The notes under the pieces were generated by a model, which did no database searches, was not told the DNA's origin, and was given only the letters and a program-made list of their open reading frames with translations. The position numbers and the translations under genes were made by a program. This document shows positions 23,650 through 35,499 of a DNA stretch of 64,000 nt, piece by piece. Position 1 is the stretch's first letter, and the number at the start of each line of letters is the position of its first letter. Source of the stretch: Lunularia cruciata (Eukaryota > Streptophyta > Marchantiopsida > Lunulariales > Lunulariaceae); NCBI GenBank assembly GCA_948567375.1, contig OX419761.1, forward strand, positions 53,818,501-53,882,500. Reading direction: 5' to 3'.

Positions 23650-25290
23650 TAGAATAAAGAAAAGGATGGAAAGGTTCCATCACTCCGTATAAGGATAAAA
23701 CCTTAGGGTAAGATGGGCCTAAATCCCAATAGTATTACTATCAGAACTCAGTTTATATCTTGAATCTAATGCACTATGTACTATGGAGTATTCAAAGAAG
23801 CATTAGTGCAATCCCCGTAGTGATTTTAATTGCTCTGATTGCTCATTAGTGCGCTTCCCATAGTGATTTTGATTGCTCTGATTGCTTTTTATGGCATTAG
23901 CCAGTGCTATCTTGAGAGCAATGATACATAGTTTTAGATAGATAGTTATTTTAGATAGTGAGCAATGCACACTATCTAAAATAAACTATAATATAGGAAA
24001 GTGAAAGTAATAGCACTATCATGTAGTATAGTATTCTCTACCATCTGTAATAAACACGTTGAACTTTGTATCAATAGCTCCATCTAATGCACAATGTTGT
24101 AGCATTAAAGAAATTACGTTGCCGTGCACTTCTTTTGCTTAGAAATTCTGGCTACTATAGCCCCAATTACTGCGTTTAACTATGTATCCATAATTCTATA
24201 TACCTCCTAATGTTTGAGGCTAATATTGTTCCACTTGCCATCCTCTAGGAAGAGGGGTAATCAAACTTCTTAGATACTATTTGTAACTACAATATCTACT
24301 ATTGTAATCTGAATATTGTCACTGAATCGTATGTAAACCTACTCTAATCTGTATCGTCTACAATATATACCAAGATTCCTTGATGTGAAGGATCTACTCT
24401 CTCTAGATGGGATTTATAACCTCACTGCTCGCTATTATAACTTGCATGATATTATTGCACCATACCAAATTTACCATAACCTATGTTTATTGAAATGCAT
24501 ACCAACACTCCCTCTTGTACTATCACAAAAAGCATATCCACAATGGTATTGTGTAGTTATCCTTTGTCCTTTGAAAGTGCATTGGATACTATGGACCTTT
24601 GCTACATCTAAGGTAATGCTACATTCATGAATACTGAACAACAAGTGAATAACAAACATGGAAAAAGGTAGACCAAACCTTAGTAGAACCTCACTAGAAC
24701 CTCATGCATGATTGAGAAAGTTGTTTAGCTAGGATACAAGAACTTGCATCCTTATTAGAGCAAGATCAAAGACATATCCTAATAATACAAGAAATGGATA
24801 GATCAAGAGATTATGGACACTATTGGAACTATCTGTCCATCAAGGAAGATTGTAAACATTTGGTTCAATAAGAAACTAAGCAAAGAGAAAATGGATAAAA
24901 ATTTCATCTTATGCTTGAAAGAAAACTATCTCTCATTTGCCTAAATAACTTGGAGAGGAAAGACTTCATCTATCTACATCATATATGTCTCAAGGATTAG
25001 TCTATTAACGACCATAAAATAGGAGGACAATAAAGATGTTAAGATTGAAAAACTACTTTAAAATATTATAGGTGTTACCTTCTTCATAGATATTAAGCCT
25101 TTCATTCCATAAGAAATTGGCAGATATGTCTCTTTATGCACCAAGTTCATGGCCAAACATTCAAAAGTCCTTGGTCTTATGATCTCACCAAAGATACATA
25201 TGATCTTCATACTAAATTTTCTCAAGTATAATAAAAAGCTAAGCAAAGTAAGAAAAATGCAAAGATGGTAGAACAATTAATAAGAATTAT
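23650..25290 (-). pseudogene. Decayed RLE-type LINE copy (ORF2 C-terminus and 3' tail)
   Basis: A minus-strand copy of the LINE seen intact in part at 61,630-63,024. The piece 25,276-25,058 parallels the post-RT region (FGEIIRPRTFEC versus FGDIIGPGTFEC; LPISYGMKGLISMKK versus LPISCGGVGLLSMEE). The piece 24,659-24,471 parallels the zinc-knuckle block (ECSITLDVAKVHSIQC and KGQRITT versus GGQRIAT). The 3' tail at 23,732-23,650 keeps the order of blocks, including the stop codon inside the palindrome (ATTGGGATTTAGGCCCAT). C-to-T and G-to-A decay is heavy. The upstream RT core was not recognised. Confidence 0.65.
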
Positions 25291-25689
25291 TAGAAGAGAG
25301 TATGCCAAATGTAAATACATAAAGGAGAGTATATTAAATACTTTATGTGAATCCTCTAATAGAAGATGCTCATCTATATATATTATATCTTCTACAAGGG
25401 CAGAATAGTCTAAATAATTTAAGAAAAGTTCTTCTACCTGGAACTTAAAGAATTCTAAAGCAATTTGTAAATGTAATATACCTTCTTTGGAAAGTAAAGG
25501 TCAAAACCAAAAGGAGAACACACTCTACATTTTGGCACCTTGATTCTTAAACCTACAAAATGAAGCTTTTTAGTCAAGTGGTAAAAAGGGCTACCTAATC
25601 TTGTTTACAAGGAGTGAAAGATACAATATGGCACAACATTTAAAATGGGAAAAAAATGATTTAAACTATGACAAATAGAGGTCCTCTTA
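25291..25689 (-). other. AT-rich stretch between LINE and element D1
   Basis: CpG-poor, with many stops in all frames. It may be more decayed LINE (RT end) or the ragged 3' edge of D1. Nothing can be assigned with confidence. Confidence 0.3.
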
Positions 25690-25980
25690 AAATGGTCTCC
25701 TTGTTAAGTATCTATAGATGACTTGTCATACATATATTCATTGCTACACAACATAGATTGTTGTCAATATCATACACTATAGAAGTATAGCTCACACATA
25801 AGTTATACATGAACTCTAAAGTGCCACCATTGCCCCCCTAGTTGGCGGTTAGGTCCCTCTAACTCCAAATAGCCATCTACTCCAAGTATATGATATGCCC
25901 TATGGTAGGCAAAGATCTATTGAGCCACATTGTTACTAGCATATCTGCAATCTATACATAAAGGATGAACTAGCTATAGG

Positions 25981-28020
25981 TCAGGTACATCTAGGACATA
26001 ACAACTATCCTTGAGGAACCACCATGAGTGGAGTAATAAAACATGCCATATGTCATCCTCTCAAGCAACTATCACATACCAACATAGTAGCAGCTCCACC
26101 AAAAGGACCACATAACATGCATTGCAAGCCTACCCATACAAGTGCCAAAGCTTGGGTCCATAGTGCCATCAATGTTTGGGAGGTGACATGGTGCATAATT
26201 GCACACATTATACTTCCAAACAACACCATTACGTCCTTCTAACATGAGTACTCTAGAAGTTAAAACCTCATGCACTCTCAAGCTAGTGTGGCCTATAGTA
26301 ACATCAAGTGTGTCGGTGCAATCTAATATAGATATATACAATACCTGGATGGAATCAATGGATTGAGGGTGTATAACCTCCTCTACAAATCATAGCATAG
26401 CATAAAGTAGCTCTATGTTGAGCAATTGTTAAGTTCTCAAGAGCCATTGGCATCAATCTCCAAAATATCTTTGCCCATTGAGAACATGCACTCATCCATA
26501 CATCTAGATCATCATAAGTCCAAAACTATAGTAGCATCACAATGAATTGTTGTAGGTAAATTTAGATCTTGTTCATAGAGTATAAAATAAGGAGCTAAGG
26601 AGGCTTGCTAGTTAAACCAATAGCCCATGGCAAACCAAGGTAATTAGATATCCTAATCTCCCAAGTTGCTTCTTCACAAACTGTACTTACATAATCCTCT
26701 CTTCATCATCTGAACCCCTCTTTGTGCTAAACCATCTGCCTCATAGTGATCTTGGGAGATGATACAATGATCAATCAATTTCTTGTCACAAAAAACCTGA
26801 AACTCTCCCAAGAACTCTATGCCCTTACCACTTAAAACCTTAGTTGGTGCACCAAATGACTAAGAACCCAATCCAAGAACAAGTAAGCCATCCCTTCACT
26901 AGACTTTTCAAGAAGTGAAACCAACTCAATCCACTTGGAGAGTGCTCCACCATAACCAAAACATAATGATGATATCTCACAGTCAATGGTAAAGATCCAA
27001 CAAAGTCTAAACTCCAATGAGAACGCAATCCCATGATAAGTAATGGGTGTAATTATGACATAAGAACATTAAATGATGCTCTAACTTGGTCCAAACCACA
27101 CATCTGGTGACAAATTGTTAAACATTAGTTTGCATACCGTGCCACCAATAATGACTCTGGATTAAACTATATATCTACTTTACTCCAAAATATCCTAGCT
27201 CCTCATGATCATGATATGCCAATTATGGTCTCTAAGATGGAGTGCTACTACTTGCACTCTACCATCCTCCTAAAAACAAAGAAGTTAACTACCCTCAAAT
27301 ATAAAATGCATGGCTTGCTAAAGGACATGGTCTCTCATGCTCCTTCAAAATAGTGCTATAGACCAAAATATCATCAATATATCATTGAGCAAAATCCAAT
27401 CTTATTAGGATCCTATCCATGACCTCTGGAACTCAGTAGGAGTATTCTTTTACCCCAATGGTAAGACCTCTAGTGATATTATACATCCTTTCCATGATGA
27501 TCAATAGCTCATAATCTTGTCTTGGACTTTTCTTCTTCCCTAATCAACAACTAATGATATTCTACTTAAATATCCAAAGTACTAAAGACCTTTGCATACC
27601 CAATAGCATCAAAGATCTCATTCAATGTAAGCATAACATACCAATTAGCCCTAGTCTATCAATTGATAAGATGGTGATCTCCACACACCTACCTATCTTT
27701 GTAGATGTCATGCATATCCTTCTTGGTTGGCATCATTATAGCTGAAGCATACCCTCCATGTTAAATATCCACCAAACTAGCTTCAAAGAGGTCTCTACTC
27801 CAACTCTGAATCAATGCTCTAAATCAATACTCTCTCCATATCATTGTATCTATAAGGATGTCAATAAACTAGTGTATTACTAGTCAACTCAATCCAAATA
27901 CCAAGTCCTTTCAAAGCACCCAATCCTTCATATTGAAGGCATAACAATTTGTGTAGCTCCTCAAGAACCTCCAAACTCTCCATCTTTTCCCTCGTGTAAG
28001 CTTGGATCCAATGTTTGGCT
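25981..28020 (-). pseudogene. D1 pol: RT, integrase, C-terminal PHD finger
   Basis: The RT N-terminus is read through frameshifts near 28,000-27,540 (SDMERVLI-like block, then MMPTKKDMHDIYKDR and VCGDHHLIN). The palm has CYIDD-type YIDDILVYS at 27,381-27,355. The integrase core reads SLDFVGSLPLTVRYHHYVLV, SKWIELVSLLEKSSEG, FLGEFQVFCDKKLIDH and ADGLAQRGVQ. The second Asp motif reads GKGIEF and the catalytic Glu is Gln. The protein ends with a canonical PHD pattern C-x2-C-x11-C-x2-C-x4-H-x2-C-x14-C-x2-C at 26,121-25,987. Two Trp positions have become stops (TGG to TGA/TAG). PHD fingers read histone H3 tails, so here it may replace the chromodomain as a targeting module. Confidence 0.7.
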
Positions 28021-28189
28021 CCCAAGTATCCTCTATAATTGATGTAAGAGTAGAAGACACACTGATTGGTTGCTACAATGGGCCCTTAGGAGCAATAATG
28101 GCATGCCTCTAACCACTAGAATCCCCAACCTCAATGCAAAAAACTCCCTCTACTTTGGCTGCAAGCTCCATACATCCTCTAGCTGCATC

Positions 28190-28244
28190 CCAAGTAGACC
28201 AAATGTGTAATCCAAGTAGACCAAATGTGTAATCCAAGTAGACC
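28190..28244. repeat. 22-bp direct repeat, about 2.5 units
   Basis: The unit AATCCAAGTAGACCAAATGTGT recurs in tandem, with further AAGTAGACCA cores on either side, up to 28,275. It lies in the spacer between protease and RT of D1. Confidence 0.6.
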
Positions 28245-28521
28245 ACACTCACCTGCATGGACTCCAAGTAGACCACTCACACTAGTAGTCATTGGTTGTG
28301 TCCCAAGAATACCATGCTCGCTTGGCCCATTACCCCTAGCATGTGCTTGAATCATCTCAATAGGCACAAACGTCACAAGTGTCCAAGTGGTGATACCTAT
28401 CAAGCACATACTACATTGCTCTACCAAGCCAAGGCTTGCAATCTAAGTCAAAAGTTTTAGGTCCATAGCCTGACCTAACACCTTACACCTAAATGCCTAT
28501 GATATTATTGTAATAGTGGTA

Positions 28522-28785
28522 TGTAATACCATTAGCTAGATAGAGATATTATCTAGAGGTGGAAATTGGCTTGGTAACAATGAAAAGATATTATATATGA
28601 TGTAATAAGTAGATCAAATAGAGATGTCACTAAAAGAATACTTCCACTAATAGGGTAGGAGCCAAAAACACCTTGAAAACTTTAGAGCTAATTTTGGAGG
28701 TTTAAAAAAATAAATTAGGCCTCAAAAATGATAATGTTGTTCGCTTTTTAAGAGAAAATGCTTGCTCTTCTCCCCTCCCTCCTAG
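28522..28785 (+). repeat. Truncated family-1 LTR inside D1
   Basis: It starts TGTAATACCATTAGCTAGA and follows the LTR to about 28,785, where it ends without the TATA half. The flanks are D1 spacer and gag/protease sequence, so it is an insertion in the opposite orientation to D1. Confidence 0.7.
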
Positions 28786-28959
28786 TATACTAGACTTCAA
28801 AGGATCATCCTCACACTTGTCTCTTAGTGGTACAAAGACTCCATTCCAAGCATACTACTGCAATTGATCCGCATGCTACTATAATGCCTCCCCAAAACTC
28901 CACACTAAAACATCCAAGGTGGATAGAACAATCTCACTTGTACTCCAAATTTGAGTCAT

Positions 28960-30230
28960 CTTCTCTAGTACTTGGGTATCCTTTGCATAGGCATTCCCCT
29001 CCAATAAATCTCCATGCCAAGTAACAAACCACCAAAAGTTGAAATTGATGTCATGGTCCCTAATTATGATGAGCCAAGACTACTATTACTAAAGCATATT
29101 GGTAGGCAACAAATCTGTCACTCACCTGACTGGCAACCTGGCCTATAGGAGGCTATCTCCTCCTAATAGTCAATATTGAAACCCATGGAGTATAACATTG
29201 CTCCACCAACAAGCACATCATATGACTCTATTACTGTTGCAATGGCTTGAGATCTCACCATAGAGCTATTAGTTGGATGACCATGCTGAATCTGCACAAT
29301 GAGCTCCCAACATGTGATATAATATGTAGAACCACCCCTAGAGATATTTGGATCTAAAATGAATATCTGGTCTTCCATAGCTAAAGTCCAATAATTGTAG
29401 CCTTCTCCAACATAACGGGCTATGCACCAAAGTCTAATAAAATCCTCTATGGTGTATGGACCTTCCTTGAAGGTCTCACCAAACAAAAAATCCCCCTTTG
29501 GTTGTCCAATACTATAACTCCAAGTGTGAACCAAGCTTGCTCAAGGGCAAGTCTTATAGGTAATTCCTCCCAACCTAGTTATTAGTTGCCTACCATAAAC
29601 CATTGGTTGTTGAATCCCAAGCTCCTCAGCCAAGTTAGCTCCACTATCAACCACCTTTGCTCTAGAAGCAAGAACCACATCATCCCTACTTTCACCAAGT
29701 GTGGCAGCAATCAAAAGACTAGATCAATTCCTATTGTAAACATGTCATTGATTGAGAACAAAGGAGGTGCATAATCAATTAAGTCGCACTCAAAATTGTA
29801 CTAGACTCAATTTGTGTAGTTGCAAGTGATTGTCTACCATCTAGTCCATCATGTGCTCCATCACAACCTACCACACTTACACTAGGACATCTAGGAGCCA
29901 TGGATGTCATTTGTAATGCCTTTGAGTGTGAAGGACTGGGGGAGTCAGACCTATCTACTAGCCTCTCTTCTATGTAGGTCCAACTCCAATGATGCTCTTC
30001 TAGGCTTTGGAGCATGTATTTCACTCCTAATCATTGTGGCAGGTGCATCTATCTATGTTGCTCTACACATATAATCTAAAGCATATCTATCACCAACGTA
30101 AGAGGTAGAAGCTTCAACACTTAAATTTGATCTCCCCTAAGCTATGGCCATGCTAGCCAATCTCTACTCCAATTGCTCAATTCAAATAGCCATGGTTGTG
30201 TCATATGCAAGGGCAAGTACTAGGCTCCCT
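28960..30230 (-). pseudogene. D1 gag end and protease
   Basis: A gag-like stretch at about 30,230-29,780 (piece 30,024-29,779 with SMAPRCPSVSVVGCDGAHD) matches the plus copy D at 33,840-34,106 (SMAPKHLNVGVVGRDGVHD). Downstream, AKVVDSGANLAEELGI gives an intact retropepsin DSGA at 29,652-29,638. The open piece 29,534-29,163 follows, ending in DVLVGGAMLYSMGFNIDY, which fits the C-terminal 'ILG' strand of retropepsins. Retropepsin cleaves the polyprotein. The gag part has no recognisable zinc knuckle. Confidence 0.55.
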
Positions 30231-31825
30231 ACTAGGTGTAGAACCTTTATCACCACCTCATCCTTTGTGACTTGGAGATCCTCTACCACCTACCATAGCT
30301 GCCCTACCACTCCATAACTTCAACTAAAGGTCAAAGTATGTCACTAGTGTGACCAAATCTATGGCAATGGTGACATTATCTTTGTGATAGTTATGATCTC
30401 CTCTCTCATTGGGACCTAGGAAACAAGCTTACACCAAGTGCCACTTTGTGTAAATCCATTGGGTACTACAACCATATCTCTTTTGGAATCTCCAACAAAC
30501 TCTGTCATGACAATATAACTCAAATCGTAATTGTAACCACCACAAGTACTTCACCAAGGATCACCACCATGTGCCAACACCAAGTGCTTCCACCAACTGA
30601 ATATCATTCACTAATGTAGCTCTAACCTTGATAATTGCACTAGGAGAAAGGGTGATCTATAACCTATCATCACGACATGCACTCTCATATTTTGTAAGTC
30701 ATCATTTCTTGCCTCATCAAAGAGAAACATAAGTAGTCTAATTTTTCATCACTCCTTCTTCACTACCAAGAGCACACTAGAGCACAAACACTTTAAAGTT
30801 AGAGCACCTCACACAAACATGGTGCATAAACAAGTAGAGAATGGAGGGGTTCAAATCACAAGAAGTCTAAACAAAACACTCATCTCATAAATCAACATAT
30901 GACTAACTCTATAACTATTTGGCATTTGATATAATAGGAGTGTTTATATACTCCTAAGCTATTAAGATCACCAAGGATGAAATCAAATTACATTTCCTAG
31001 CCAAAGATACATGTGTATAGGTATCAATTGACAAGTCACCAAGATAAAAAGTGAGGATGGACAAGTTGACTAGGGCACCAATCTAGAAACCAAAGATCTA
31101 GGATTCAAACCTTATTATACACAATCTAGAAAGGTGGGTAGATTTGCCAAACAATTACTAAAAACTCACCTAAACAGACTAGTCTCATGCTAACAAGCTG
31201 GCCTTTCTAGGCCGTCATAGCCTCTCTAGCCCACAACCCTATGCCTTGAAGCCTCTCAATGCTAGAATTAAATCTATGTTTGTCTTGCCAATTCAAACCC
31301 TTTCCAAATGTGGCCAAGCTTTACCAACTCAAGCACTAGCTAGGGCAATTAAGAAAACCTTTAACTTTGGACAACCTCTACCAACTTGACCTTTGAATTT
31401 GGACAACCTTTGCCAATCTAGCACAACTCCTCTACAATAAGCAAACCACCAAATCCTATGCTAACTATCAATACTTTGGTCAAATTGAGGAGATGAAAAT
31501 CTCCAAATCCCTAATTCAAGGAGATGGATGCCAAATTTACATCCAATTTTGCTTCAACATTAGGGCTTCCAATTTCATTTACTTGCACTCAAATTGAATC
31601 CATTGACTCAAAATTGACCTCAATTTTGAGAAATTTGGGCAACACTTGTGCACACCATCTGTGCTATTTCCAAATCTACATCAACTCAAACAAGAATTTT
31701 TCATACAATCACTCTCAATGAAATCTAAGACCACAATCAAATGTACCAATTATCCACCAAGCTTGGAGATGTCATCAATGCCCTCAGTTTCCACACCCAA
31801 TTTCCATTGACTCTCACTTCTTTGA
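30231..31825 (-). other. D1 gag/leader region, unresolved
   Basis: It lies between the gag block and the 5' LTR-like region of D1, so it should hold the gag N-terminus, leader and PBS. Only short broken frames are seen and no initiator-Met PBS is evident, so family D may use a different primer. Confidence 0.35.
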
Positions 31826-31983
31826 TGTAACTAGTTCACTCTTCCACTTGAACCATACTCAACTTAGATGAACTCAATAATCCACTCAACAACTTGCAAA
31901 CATTATGCATTGATCACAATCAAGACACATGTGCTCTAACTGGGAGACTCTAAGTGATGCTTATTAACCTCTATCCACTATAG

Positions 31984-32586
31984 TGAATTACCATTAGCTA
32001 GACATATTATCTAAAGATGTAAATTGGCTTGGTAATATCTTGAGGGATATTATATATGCTTGTCTAAGTAGATCAGATAGAGATGTGACCAAAAGAGTAT
32101 TTCTACTAATAGAATAGAGGCCAAAAATACTAAAAATGTTAGAGCCAATTTTGGAGGTCTAAAAACATGAATTCAATCCCAAAATGGAAGAATGCTCTCT
32201 CTAAAAGTAAAGCTATTGCTTTCTCCCCCCATATTTGTCTAGTTAAGAGCTTTCTAATGGTACCTCACCCATGTTATTTTGAGCTTCTTATATGAAGATT
32301 CTCCAAAGATTCTATCTGGTCAAGCTTGTTTGACCAATCTAGATACGACAAAGATTGACATATCACCAATCCATACAACTAATCTAAAGGTGGAGCTCAT
32401 TTACATGTCACTAATTCATGTATCTGATCCAAGAGTGCAATTCTCCTTGAATGAATTTTCTTTGCTATATAATAAAGACAAGGTGCTCCTTTGGGACATC
32501 AAGTATTGAGGGATGAAGCCTTGTGTTTCTCTTTTGTTTCTTCTCCAATGTTCTCTTGGGGTTTCTGTTATCCTGAAAACATTACA
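31984..32586 (+). repeat. Solo LTR of family 1 inserted in D1's 5' LTR
   Basis: A complete LTR (603 bp, TGAATT...ATTACA) with no internal region. The flanks are TATAG (31,979-31,983) and CATAG (32,587-32,591), a 5-bp target duplication with one mismatch. Removing it joins D1 sequence that aligns without a gap to D at about 48,510-48,540. This is typical of LTR-LTR recombination after insertion. Confidence 0.85.
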
Positions 32587-32870
32587 CATAGCCAAGAACT
32601 CAAAGGCTTGACATCAAAGAAGTGATCTTTCTAGAGATGCACTTCAAAAGTATACTCCTATACTTGACCTAGGTCTCTAGCCCTAAGGATGCCAATGATG
32701 GCACATTTGATGATGCAAGTGATAGTGGGTCCCACCATGTGATCAATAGCCCTAACATGAAATCTGGCCACCATCAAGTAGTCCTAGAATAACTATCAAA
32801 ATAACTATGACTGCTAACACTACCACTCTAATGTCCGAGCAAACTAGCTTTGGCACTACAAATGTTATGA

Positions 32871-33159
32871 AAAATTAGAGAACATTGACTCTCTCTTATC
32901 AAAAAATTTCTTGGTAGTAAAGAGAAGGAAATCATAGAAGATTGCAGAAGAAGAACCAAAATTTCAAAGAGTCAACAAGCCTTACTAAGCCCTTTTAAGA
33001 TAGATATATGTGAGATATTATTAAAAGCATTCTTAGCACGCACTTGTAAGACAATCCAATAAGATGTATATCTAAAAGTACTTTCATACCAAGGAATATT
33101 TCATCTTGAACTAGCCATTAAAAATTGATATGGACAATAGTATTGTTGATAATTTGACT
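32871..33159. other. Spacer between head-to-head D copies
   Basis: About 290 bp separate the 5' ends of D1 (minus) and D (plus). It is AT-rich with no recognised feature and may be the pre-insertion sequence. Confidence 0.3.
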
Positions 33160-34317
33160 TTGAAGGTCAACGATATAACTAATGTCACAAAATTTGCAAT
33201 GCCAAAGCTATTTTGCTCAAACATTGGGATGTTAATCTTGGCAATCATAGTTCTACCAATAGTTTCTTAGAGACTAAATAGTGGTAGCCATATTTCATGT
33301 TAAGGCTATTGATCATACCATTGGGGCTATTGTTAATTAAATTTTTTTCATTGTTAAATGTGCAATCAATGACACCATTAAGGTTGAAGTTCCAGTTCAA
33401 GTGAAAGGAGTATACCTTTGAAGTGCAACTCTAGAGAGCTCACTACTTTGATGTTGAGCTTTTGAGCTCCTAGTTATGGTGGACAAAGGCTAACAAGTGT
33501 CACTTGGAGTCTCTTAGCTAGAGTGATTGTGGCTTGATTGTGTAATGCCTATTGATGGTAATTTCTTAAGTTGAGAGTGGCATTTCTGATCCAAGTTGAG
33601 TTTATGATTGATTTGATTACATCAAAGAAGTGAGCTCTCTAGAGTTTCACTTTGAAGAGGGGGAGGTCTCAATACATGAATTTGATCTCCTTTGAACTAT
33701 AGCCATGGCTACTTGGGTTGAGCAATTGGAGTAGAGATTGGTTAGCATGGCTATAGCTCAAAGGATCTAAAATTCAAGTTGGTGATAGATATATCTTTGA
33801 TTTCATGTGAGATAAGCATAGGTAGATGCATCCATCATAATGACTAGGAGTGCATTACCTACTCTTGAGCCTAGAGGAGCATCATTGGAGTTGGATACAT
33901 ATAGAGGAGAAGCTAGAAAGATTGGGAAAGTCAAACTTCTCCAATCTTTCTCACTTTTAGAGGCACTACATGTGTCATCCATGGCTCCTAAACATCTTAA
34001 TGTAGGTGTGGTAGGTCGTGATGGAGTGCATGATGGACTAGATATTAGTCACTCACCTACTTCTATAGAGATTTTTTTAGTAAAATGTTGGTTGTGGCTT
34101 AGTTGATTATGCATTCACCTTTGTTCTTAGCAAATGATATTTTACATTGGAAGTTGACCTAAGTCCAATGTTTCAATTTGCTATCACACTTTGTGAGAAT
34201 AGAGATGGTGTGGTTCTTGACTCCAAAGCAAAGGTACTTGATGGTGGAGCCAACTTGTTTGAGGAGCATGGCATCCATTTGGCTATTAGTGACTTATAAT
34301 AGGCAACAATTGCAAAG
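33160..34317 (+). mobile_element. PHD-finger Ty3/gypsy element D, 5' part
   Basis: The plus-strand 5' LTR-like region (about 33,200-33,625) matches 48,270-48,665. It is followed by gag (33,840-34,106) and the start of protease, with KVLDGGANLFEEHG near 34,230 (DSG changed to DGG). It is cut at 34,317 by element C and continues at 46,437. The junction is supported by D1, where the two sides are contiguous (around GGCAACTAATAACTAGGTTG, read on the minus strand near 29,575). An inverted pair of about 40 bp (33,413-33,451 and 33,624-33,661) brackets the LTR end. Confidence 0.65.
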
Positions 34318-34904
34318 TGTAATACCATTAGCTAGACATATTATCTAGAGGTGGAAATTGGCTTGGTAATATCTAGAGGGATGTTATATATGATATTCTA
34401 AGTAGATCAGATAGAGGTGTCACCAAAAGAGTACTTCCACTAATAAGGAAGAGACTTTGAAATCTTTAGAGTTAATTTTAGAGACCTAAAAGGATGAATT
34501 AGGCCTCAAAGAATGAAGTAGTCCTCCCTCTTTTCCAAGAGATATACCTTATGTTTTCTCATTGAGAGCTTTTCAATGGTACCTCACCCATGTTATTTTG
34601 AGCTTCCTATAGAAATATTCCTTAAAGATTCCTTTTGGTCAAACTTGTTTGACCACCAAATAGGACAAGGATCAACATATCACAAATCTATACCACTAAT
34701 CTAAGGATGGAGCTTGCTGACCTATCACCAATCCATGTATATAATCCAAGGGTGAAGTTCCCTTTGAGTGGATCCTCTTTGTTATATAATAAAAACAAGG
34801 TACTCCTTTGGGGCATCGGAGTATTGAGTGATGAAGCTTTGTGTTTCTCTTGTATTTCTTCTTTTGTGTTTCTCTTTGTGGGTTTTCCTGTCCTTAGAAC
34901 ATTA
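34318..34904 (+). repeat. 5' LTR of element C
   Basis: It starts TGTAATACCATTAGC and ends near CTTAGAACATTAA, in the simple form without the leading-edge duplication. A degenerate PBS (ATGGTATCAAATTAGG, 34,906) follows. It carries a TATATAATAAAAAC box at about 34,785. Confidence 0.75.
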
Positions 34905-35046
34905 AAATGGTATCAAATTAGGTGTTTTAGTCCAAGAAAGTAGACATCTCTTCTCGGAGGAACACGGGCTACTAAGAGTGAGTAATTTTGAGGGGAGAAA
35001 ATATAGTGCAATCAATATATTGTGGATGTTCTAGAGAGAGGATGGG

Positions 35047-35454
35047 ATAGATGTTCTTGGAGGAAAATTTCTTGGACTCCACTTTTTGTTCTTGAATCCA
35101 TTTCACATCAAGATTATATACATTTAGCATGAGCAAGTGAGAGTATATCTTGTTTATCATTTTGGAGCAAAGTTCATGGACATAATGATGAATTTGTCAA
35201 CCCTAATGATTCTACCTATGATAAAATATGATAGAAAGTAGGATATGACAGTCTATATTCTATTATGATACAATGAATTTGAATATACCAAATCTTCTCC
35301 CTTTCAACATTCAATTAGAAACCATTATGTAGTCAGACCAAGATTGATGTTTAGGGATTTTGTAATCCACAATTTTGGTGAAGAATATTATCAACAAGTG
35401 ATCATCTCTAAGGTTCCAATAGTAATCATAATTGTTGTGCCCCCTCTCAAGTGA
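35047..35454 (+). pseudogene. Upstream ORF of element C
   Basis: The counterpart of the ORF at 6,478-6,029. It reads NPFHIKIIYI, then YLVYHFGAKFMDIMMN, then in a shifted frame HYVVRPRLMFRDFVIHNFG and EEYYQQVIISKVP before a stop at 35,452-35,454. The start Met is lost (ATA). Conservation with A is stronger at protein level than expected for untranslated leader. Function unknown. Confidence 0.45.
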
Positions 35455-35499
35455 TCATATTAACCCTCTATTGAAGTAAGAAGTAGCAATTGAGTGTTT

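Larger units (their letters stand above)
25690..32870 (-). mobile_element. PHD-finger Ty3/gypsy element D1, degenerate
   Basis: A minus-strand element, read from high to low coordinates: 5' LTR-like region (about 32,870-31,826, interrupted by a solo LTR), gag and protease (about 30,230-28,960), spacer, RT with YIDD (27,381-27,370), integrase (about 27,034-26,690), a PHD finger (26,121-25,987), and a 3' region matching D at 48,082-48,260. Its order PR-RT-IN is Ty3/gypsy. Exact LTR ends are uncertain. It has many stops and very few CpG sites, indicating an old, methylated copy. Confidence 0.7.

Noticed and set aside
24385-24630. 81-codon plus-strand frame
   Set aside because: It is antisense to the decayed LINE zinc-knuckle region, which explains the openness better.
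28190-28244. CRISPR-like short repeats
   Set aside because: Only about two and a half directly adjacent units without spacers, inside a plant retroelement.
28100-28960. Possible cytosine methyltransferase domain between protease and RT of D1
   Set aside because: Some algal Ty3/gypsy elements carry such a domain, so I looked for PCQ and ENV-type motifs in this spacer. None was seen; only short repeats and broken frames are present.
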